Of a stretch of DNA of 10,633 bases, positions 6,060-10,633 are shown in pieces (position 1 is the stretch's first letter; each line of letters begins with the position of its first letter). Origin of the DNA: Bacteroidota bacterium (lineage in GTDB: Bacteria; Bacteroidota; Bacteroidia; Chitinophagales; Saprospiraceae); assembly GCA_008501835.1 (NCBI GenBank), contig QQUB01000646.1, positions 1 through 10,633 of the forward strand. Direction: 5' to 3'. The notes beneath the pieces were generated by a model that was not told the origin of the DNA, did no database searches, and saw only the letters and a list, made by a program, of their open reading frames with translations. A program made the translations under genes and the position numbers.

Positions 6060-6184
6060 TATTCCGGTAATACACAGTAATTTATACAAAACTATAATCC
6101 TTGTTTACCCAAAAAATGTCAAATAATTCTATTAGGATAAGCCGGTTTTAAAAAAAATCGGGATTGTTGGCTAAGATTACAAAC

Positions 6185-7165
6185 ATGAGAAAAGAGAAAT
6201 TCATCTACAACACTCAGACTTTACGTTATGAGAAAGTTGTAGAACCTTTAAGTACCACTCTTACGAGGATTTTTGGTATTGTTTGCGCTATTCTTTTTAC
6301 AGCAGGTTTTCTTGCTTTGTTTTCCCTTAAATATTTACCATCACCTACTGAGAAGGCATTACTTGCAGAGATTGATGTTCTGAAGAATGAATTGGAGGCC
6401 TCCAATAGTTCTTATGATGAACTGACAGCAATTATGTCTGAGATCAAAGAGCGCCACAATTACGCTCACAGACTCATATACGGCATGGATCCAATCGATG
6501 ACGGAGTTTGGGAAGGTGGTGTCGGTGGACATGATAAATACAAAAACCTCAGGGAGTTCAAGAATTCCGGAGCGTTGATGGCTGAAGTCAATAGCAAAAT
6601 TGACCATGTTAAACAAAAGCTGGACATCTATTCGAAATCAGTTTCAGATGTAGTTGAGCTGGCTAAGGAAAAGGAAGAAATGCTTGCATGTATTCCTTCT
6701 ATTAAGCCCGTTCGTAGCGATAAACTGGCAAGATCAGTAAGATTGCTATCAGGGTTTGGTTACAGAATCCACCCTATTTACAAAGTACGTAAAATGCATG
6801 CCGGAATTGACTTTACGGCTCCTACAGGTACTCCTATCCAAGCTACTGGTAACGGAACTGTTATCAAAGCAGGAAGGGGAACTGGATATGGAAAGCGTGT
6901 AATCATCGATCACGGATACGGATATCAAACATTGTATGCACACATGCACAAGATCGATGTGAAAGTCGGTCAGAAAGTTACCCGTGGAGAGCAGATCGGT
7001 CAGGTTGGTAGTACTGGAGCTTCAACAGCGCCTCATTGCCACTACGAAGTAATCCACAACGATAGGAAAGTCAATCCAATTCAGTTTGTAATGGATGGGT
7101 TGTCTCCTGAAGAATACCAGGAACTCGTAAATGCAGCTTCCCTTGAAAACCAATCAATGGATTAA
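6185..7165 (+). CDS. Membrane-anchored M23 family metallopeptidase with coiled coils
   Basis: This is a zinc endopeptidase of the LytM/lysostaphin family, probably cleaving peptidoglycan cross-links in the periplasm or regulating an amidase. The protein has 326 residues: a short cytoplasmic start (RKEKFIYNTQTLRYEKV), one membrane segment at about 27-48, and heptad-like coiled coils at about 58-95 and 132-165. The M23 domain at about 185-305 has zinc ligands H205 and D209 (MHAGIDF) and the H284-C-H286 motif, plus the YAHMH motif (H253, H255). All active-site residues are present, so it is likely an active enzyme and not an EnvC-like degenerate activator. The ATG at 6185 is preferred over an in-frame TTG at 6164, because RKEKFIYN matches the usual start of this Bacteroidota subfamily. 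CapA follows 24 bp later. Confidence 0.92.
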   Translation: MRKEKFIYNTQTLRYEKVVEPLSTTLTRIFGIVCAILFTAGFLALFSLKYLPSPTEKALLAEIDVLKNELEASNSSYDELTAIMSEIKERHNYAHRLIYGMDPIDDGVWEGGVGGHDKYKNLREFKNSGALMAEVNSKIDHVKQKLDIYSKSVSDVVELAKEKEEMLACIPSIKPVRSDKLARSVRLLSGFGYRIHPIYKVRKMHAGIDFTAPTGTPIQATGNGTVIKAGRGTGYGKRVIIDHGYGYQTLYAHMHKIDVKVGQKVTRGEQIGQVGSTGASTAPHCHYEVIHNDRKVNPIQFVMDGLSPEEYQELVNAASLENQSMD

Positions 7166-7189
7166 AATTCAAAAAAGATATTTTTATAA

Positions 7190-8338
7190 ATGAAATTTCA
7201 TGTTAATGCAAAAGGCTTCCTCTTTGGAAGTCTTTTTTTCTTTGGAACACTTTTGCCTGCCTGCGGTCAGGAACCTAATGCCATTCAATCAGATTCTACT
7301 GTAGCCACTGCTCAGGTAGATACCATGGAGGTCGATACGCTTCAGCCCGAAGTTGTAGAACAGAAGAATGTCACGATTATTGGAGTAGGAGATATGATGC
7401 TGGGAACCAATTATCCTTCCAAGTCTTATTTACCGGCTAATGGTGGAAAGGATCTTCTTAAGGATTGTGAAGAATTGCTTTCCTCAGCCGATCTGACCTT
7501 TGGAAACCTCGAAGGAGCTATTCTGGATAGCGGCGGTACTGCCAAACGTTGCAATAACCCAAATCTATGCTATGTATTCAGGTCACCGGAAAGTTATATC
7601 GACCATTTCGTAAATGCCGGCTTTGATGTTTTATCCATTGCCAATAATCACTCGGGAGATTTTGGACCACAAGGCAGAAAACGGACCAAAGAGGTGCTAA
7701 AAGCGGCCAATATTGAATATGCCGGGTTGGCAGGAACTGATGAATATGCCATTTTTGAAAAAGATGGCGTCAAATACGGCTTTTGTGCTTTTGCTCCCAA
7801 CAGAGGTACGGTGGATATCAGGAATATCACCAAAGCCAAGCAAATCGTTACAAACCTTGCAGAACAGACTGATATTGTCATCGTTTCTTTCCACGGAGGA
7901 GCTGAGGGAAGCAAGCACCAGCATATGACCCGCAAGACGGAATACTACTATGGTGAAAACAGAGGTAATGTCTACAATTTTGCTCATGCAGTTGTAGACG
8001 CCGGAGCAGATATCGTTTTTGGTCATGGCCCTCATGTAACCAGAGCAGCAGAATTATATAAAGACAGGTTTATTATTTACAGCCTCGGTAATTTCTGTAC
8101 TTATGGAAGGTTTAATCTTCGTGGAGAAGCGGGTATCGCACCAATTATTGAATTGGAGGTTACACCTGAAGGAGCCTTCGTGAGCGGACGCGCTATCCCG
8201 ATTTACCAGCAAAAAACACATGGCCCGAAAATAGATTCACAGAAAAGAGCCATCAAGACCCTTCAAAGGCTGATAAAGGCTGATTTTCCGGAATCTGTTC
8301 TGGAGGTTGATGATGAGGGGAATTTGACCAAAAAATAA
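7190..8338 (+). CDS. CapA-family metallophosphatase-like lipoprotein
   Basis: This protein belongs to the CapA (PgsA) family, whose founding member takes part in poly-gamma-glutamate capsule synthesis and whose fold is that of a calcineurin-like metallophosphatase. It has 382 residues. A type II signal peptide ends at lipobox LPAC (C25), so it is likely lipid-anchored, followed by a Ser/Thr/Val-rich linker to about residue 58. Expected metal-site motifs are all visible: GVGDMMLG (D68), GNLEGAI (N106, E108), ANNHS (N152-H154), SFHGG (H235) and GHGPH (H279, H282), then YSLGNF. No pgsB or pgsC neighbour is present, so poly-gamma-glutamate synthesis is not supported. Pairing with the M23 peptidase suggests a cell-wall role, which is inference. 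It is probably co-transcribed with the M23 gene, with a 24-bp gap. Confidence 0.92.
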   Translation: MKFHVNAKGFLFGSLFFFGTLLPACGQEPNAIQSDSTVATAQVDTMEVDTLQPEVVEQKNVTIIGVGDMMLGTNYPSKSYLPANGGKDLLKDCEELLSSADLTFGNLEGAILDSGGTAKRCNNPNLCYVFRSPESYIDHFVNAGFDVLSIANNHSGDFGPQGRKRTKEVLKAANIEYAGLAGTDEYAIFEKDGVKYGFCAFAPNRGTVDIRNITKAKQIVTNLAEQTDIVIVSFHGGAEGSKHQHMTRKTEYYYGENRGNVYNFAHAVVDAGADIVFGHGPHVTRAAELYKDRFIIYSLGNFCTYGRFNLRGEAGIAPIIELEVTPEGAFVSGRAIPIYQQKTHGPKIDSQKRAIKTLQRLIKADFPESVLEVDDEGNLTKK

Positions 8339-8431
8339 GGCTTGCCTAAAGGTGAAATCCTTTTGTGCTGAAAATTAGAGGGTTACGTCTATTTTATTTA
8401 ATGACATATTTCCCATTAGGGCAATTTGGGT

Positions 8432-8445
8432 TATATTTATATTTA
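8432..8445 (+). promoter_or_regulatory. Possible promoter of the DUF3667 gene
   Basis: Two overlapping TATATTTA octamers (8432-8439 and 8438-8445) match TAnnTTTG except for the last base. If used, transcription would start at or within the first codons counted from 8452, which would favour the ATG at 8464 as the true start. Confidence 0.25.
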
Positions 8446-8451
8446 TAACCA

Positions 8452-9501
8452 ATGATTTCAGCAATGGAAGAAGATATTATTGCCAATACCACTAATTGTC
8501 CCAATTGTCAATCGGAAATGGCCATCACAGATAAATTCTGTGCTTCCTGTGGTCAAAAGGTTCAAAGACGGATTCCCAGGTTATGGGAAATGATTACTGA
8601 GTTTTTCGATTCGGTATTGAATATTGATTCTAAAATTGTACGTACTTTCCGGGCCATTTTTATTCCCGGGCAATTGACTATCAAGTACTTTCAAGGTATA
8701 CGTAAGAAATATTACCAGCCTTTTAGATTATTCTTTTTTGTCTCTGTATTATTTTTTTCCGTTCTTGGACTATCCGGCATTAAGGACACGATAATGGGCT
8801 TTAATCAACAGAATGATTTTGTTGAATTACAGGAAAAGGTACAAACGTCAAAAAAACTAACTGAATTAAGACCCGTAATAACTCCCAAATTCAATGATAC
8901 GGTATTGGTTTCCGAAGTCTTTGATACCCTTCAATCGGAATTGAATATTTCCATGGATACATTCAATATTAATTTTGGAGCAACGGATGGTTCTTACGAT
9001 ATCGCTTCAGAAGATTTATTGGCCCTGACTGGTGATGAGATCATTGAAAAATATGAAATTGAAGGCTTTTGGGATCAGTTGGTTGCCAAGCAATTTATTA
9101 AAACCATTAAAGACCCTTCCGGTTTTACCTGGTATATGGTTGGGAACCTGATCTGGATGCTTATCTTCCTGATGCCGGCACTGGCAATGGTACTTAAATT
9201 GTTGTATATCAGGAGGAAACGGTTTTATGTGGAGCATCTGACCTTCATGTTCCATTTCCATTCCTTTGCATTTTTACTGGCAACGGTATTTATTCTGATA
9301 GCAAATTACCTTAATGACAACGGAGTTATTTTCGCACTTGTGATAGGAATACCGCTTTATTTGCTGGTTGCCCTGATGAGATATTACAAACAGGGATTTT
9401 TTAAGACTTTTATTAAGTTTATCATACTTGTTATCTCTTATTCAGTACTTTCGCTGATCTTTTTCCTGTTTATGACATTGATCAGTTTGGCTATGTATTA
9501 A
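8452..9501 (+). CDS. DUF3667 family zinc-ribbon membrane protein
   Basis: This is a protein of unknown function, widespread in Bacteroidota, of 349 residues. An N-terminal zinc ribbon has C16-x2-C19 and C30-x2-C33 (CPNC...CASCGQK). The conserved DUF3667 block follows: DSKIVRTFRAIFIPGQLTIK and IRKKYYQPFRLFFF (residues 59-96). A first membrane segment lies at about 92-108, and an extracytoplasmic or cytoplasmic loop spans about 110-225. Four more hydrophobic segments follow at about 229-250, 266-285, 290-308 and 318-345. The YVEHLTFMFHFHSF stretch (259-272) is a typical motif of this family. An alternative start at 8464 (MEEDIIANT) is possible and would remove four residues. It has its own 113-bp upstream spacer, so it is not clearly part of the CapA operon. 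Family call confident; function unknown. Confidence 0.88.
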   Translation: MISAMEEDIIANTTNCPNCQSEMAITDKFCASCGQKVQRRIPRLWEMITEFFDSVLNIDSKIVRTFRAIFIPGQLTIKYFQGIRKKYYQPFRLFFFVSVLFFSVLGLSGIKDTIMGFNQQNDFVELQEKVQTSKKLTELRPVITPKFNDTVLVSEVFDTLQSELNISMDTFNINFGATDGSYDIASEDLLALTGDEIIEKYEIEGFWDQLVAKQFIKTIKDPSGFTWYMVGNLIWMLIFLMPALAMVLKLLYIRRKRFYVEHLTFMFHFHSFAFLLATVFILIANYLNDNGVIFALVIGIPLYLLVALMRYYKQGFFKTFIKFIILVISYSVLSLIFFLFMTLISLAMY

Positions 9502-9536
9502 TGTTGATTGAATAGCTTCAAAACAAAAATCTTTAC

Positions 9537-9544
9537 TAAGTTTG
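9537..9544 (+). promoter_or_regulatory. Bacteroidota -7 promoter element for gatB
   Basis: TAAGTTTG matches TAnnTTTG exactly and ends 20 bp before the gatB ATG, giving a very short leader. The closest TTG upstream is at 9508-9510, 26 bp away, slightly beyond the usual spacing. Confidence 0.4.
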
Positions 9545-9564
9545 CTGCTTCATATTCCTAAATT

Positions 9565-10633
9565 ATGTCGAAGAGCCAATACGATTTATATGAACCGGTA
9601 ATCGGGCTGGAGGTACACGTTCAGTTGTCCACAAAAAGCAAGGCATTTTGCGCGGATGATGCCAGCTTTGGAGGAGAACCCAATACCCAGGTAAGTGTTG
9701 TTTCCCTGGGACATCCGGGGACTTTACCACGTTTAAATAAACAACAATTCGAATTTGCTATCAGGTTGGGGCTTGCTTTGAATAGTGAGATCAGCCCTGT
9801 TAGTTATTTCGACCGGAAGAACTATTTCTATGCAGATTTGCCAAAAGGATATCAGATCACTCAGGACAGGCTGCCGGTCTGTATAGGAGGTTACCTGGAA
9901 ATTCAGGCAGGGCAGGAGACAAAACGCATCAGGATTCATCACATCCATATGGAAGAAGATGCCGGAAAATCCATTCATGACCAGGATCCTTCCAATTCCC
10001 TGATCGACCTCAATCGAGCAGGTGTGCCACTTCTGGAAATTGTGACACAGCCGGACTTTCGCTCAGCCGAAGAGGTAGATGTATTTATGAATACTATGAG
10101 AAGGCTGGTCAGATACCTCGACATTTCTGATGGAAACATGGAGCAGGGGTCAATGCGATGTGACTGCAATGTTTCGGTTAGAAAAAAAGGTGTGGAAACA
10201 TTAGGGGAGCGATGTGAGATCAAGAATATGAACTCTATGAAGTTCGCGAAGAAAGCCATAAGTTACGAGTTTCATCGGCAGATTGACCTTTTGGAAGCTG
10301 GTGAAAAGGTGGAACAACAGACCCTAAATTTTGATCCGGTCTCAGGGACGACTTCTCCATTGCGGGACAAGGAAGATGCTCATGATTATCGTTATTTTCC
10401 AGAGCCTGATTTGCTGCCATTTGTTGCGAGTGAATCGCTTGTGAAATCCATAAAAGAGGCTATGCCAACTTTGCCGGAAGAGCATTTTGGCCATTTTACC
10501 AAAGAATTAGGTATTACGGAGTATGATGCGGGGATACTGGTTGAAGAAAGAGCTACAGCATTGTATTTTAAGGAGTTATGTTCCATTACGGAAAATGCCA
10601 AGGCTGCTGCGAACCTGATTATTAACAGGATTA
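9565..10633 (+). CDS. gatB: Asp-tRNA(Asn)/Glu-tRNA(Gln) amidotransferase subunit B, N-terminal part
   Basis: GatB is the kinase/tRNA-binding subunit of the GatCAB complex, which converts Glu-tRNA(Gln) or Asp-tRNA(Asn) to the amidated forms. The visible 356 residues (of about 480 expected) start MSKSQYDLYEPVIGLEVHVQ. They carry FDRKNYFYADLPKGYQITQ, the family signature DLNRAGVPLLEIV (148-160), SDGNMEQGSMRCDCNVSVR (188-206), EIKNMNSMKF and the conserved EDAHDYRYFPEPDLLP (270-285). The C-terminal YqeY-like tRNA-binding domain has just begun when the window ends, one base into codon 357. The gene runs open to the window edge with no internal stop. There is no Shine-Dalgarno; the ATG fits the family N-terminus. 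gatA and gatC are not adjacent here. Confidence 0.95.
   Translation, partial: MSKSQYDLYEPVIGLEVHVQLSTKSKAFCADDASFGGEPNTQVSVVSLGHPGTLPRLNKQQFEFAIRLGLALNSEISPVSYFDRKNYFYADLPKGYQITQDRLPVCIGGYLEIQAGQETKRIRIHHIHMEEDAGKSIHDQDPSNSLIDLNRAGVPLLEIVTQPDFRSAEEVDVFMNTMRRLVRYLDISDGNMEQGSMRCDCNVSVRKKGVETLGERCEIKNMNSMKFAKKAISYEFHRQIDLLEAGEKVEQQTLNFDPVSGTTSPLRDKEDAHDYRYFPEPDLLPFVASESLVKSIKEAMPTLPEEHFGHFTKELGITEYDAGILVEERATALYFKELCSITENAKAAANLIINRI

Larger units (their letters stand above)
5471..6184. other. Long repeat-rich A/T-rich intergenic spacer
   Basis: These 714 bp lie between two plus-strand genes. The left part (to about 5730) holds two inverted blocks of a 16-bp repeat around a CACAG-type repeat. 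The right part holds a hairpin terminator, one DnaA-box consensus, a 7-bp-arm inverted repeat and promoter elements. Open frames here, such as the minus-strand frame at 5580-5828, have no recognisable protein features, and the end of that frame is just the translated CACAG repeat. I see no gene. Confidence 0.65.

Noticed and set aside
6164..6184. TTG start for the M23 gene
   Set aside because: The ATG at 6185 gives the typical RKEKFIYN beginning; the seven extra residues look like leader sequence.
8341..8364. Weak hairpin AAAGG/CCTTT after the CapA gene as a terminator
   Set aside because: Only a 5-bp A/T-rich stem with a four-base T-run; not convincing enough to annotate.
9733..10601. Several minus-strand frames inside gatB
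   Set aside because: They are antisense to a continuous gatB coding sequence with all family motifs.

Overview
The window looks like chromosomal DNA from a member of the Bacteroidota, possibly of the Saprospiria type, although the class is only a guess. Three things point there. The protein at 707-2170 ends in a type IX secretion (Por) sorting domain. A DUF3667 zinc-ribbon membrane protein lies at 8452-9501. Several genes are preceded by the Bacteroidota -7 promoter element TAnnTTTG and by A/T-rich leaders without a Shine-Dalgarno sequence.

Layout: 1-432 (-) is the N-terminal part of a PepD-type dipeptidase, cut by the window edge. A 274-bp divergent spacer follows, then 707-2170 (+), a secreted repeat protein with a T9SS tail. 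A strong hairpin terminator at 2217-2250 belongs to a minus-strand operon (4197 down to 2273). That operon encodes a NarI/DsrM-like cytochrome b membrane protein and a DsrK/HdrD-like iron-sulfur protein with a CCG domain. The 241-bp divergent spacer 4198-4438 holds a perfect CRP-type palindrome and an exact TAnnTTTG element. These sit in front of 4439-5470 (+), a membrane fatty acid hydroxylase/sterol desaturase family enzyme.

The 714-bp spacer 5471-6184 holds most of the non-coding structure. It has a 16-bp tandem repeat that begins inside the desaturase gene and supplies its stop codon, a CACAG-type repeat, and an inverted copy of the 16-bp repeat. These are followed by a hairpin terminator, one perfect DnaA-box consensus, an inverted repeat, and a textbook Bacteroidota promoter (TTTG-N19-TAATTTTG).

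From 6185 on, all genes are on the plus strand: an M23 endopeptidase with a membrane anchor and coiled coils (6185-7165), a CapA-family metallophosphatase-like lipoprotein (7190-8338, 24 bp downstream, probably the same operon), the DUF3667 protein (8452-9501), and gatB (9565 to the window end), encoding the B subunit of the Asp-tRNA(Asn)/Glu-tRNA(Gln) amidotransferase.

Functionally this is a mix of housekeeping (pepD, gatB), cell envelope (M23, CapA, T9SS cargo) and a quinone-linked redox module (DsrMK-like pair). I see no phage, transposase, CRISPR, tRNA or rRNA. The best leads are the DsrMK-like pair with its divergent CRP-type site, and the repeat-rich spacer at 5457-6000.
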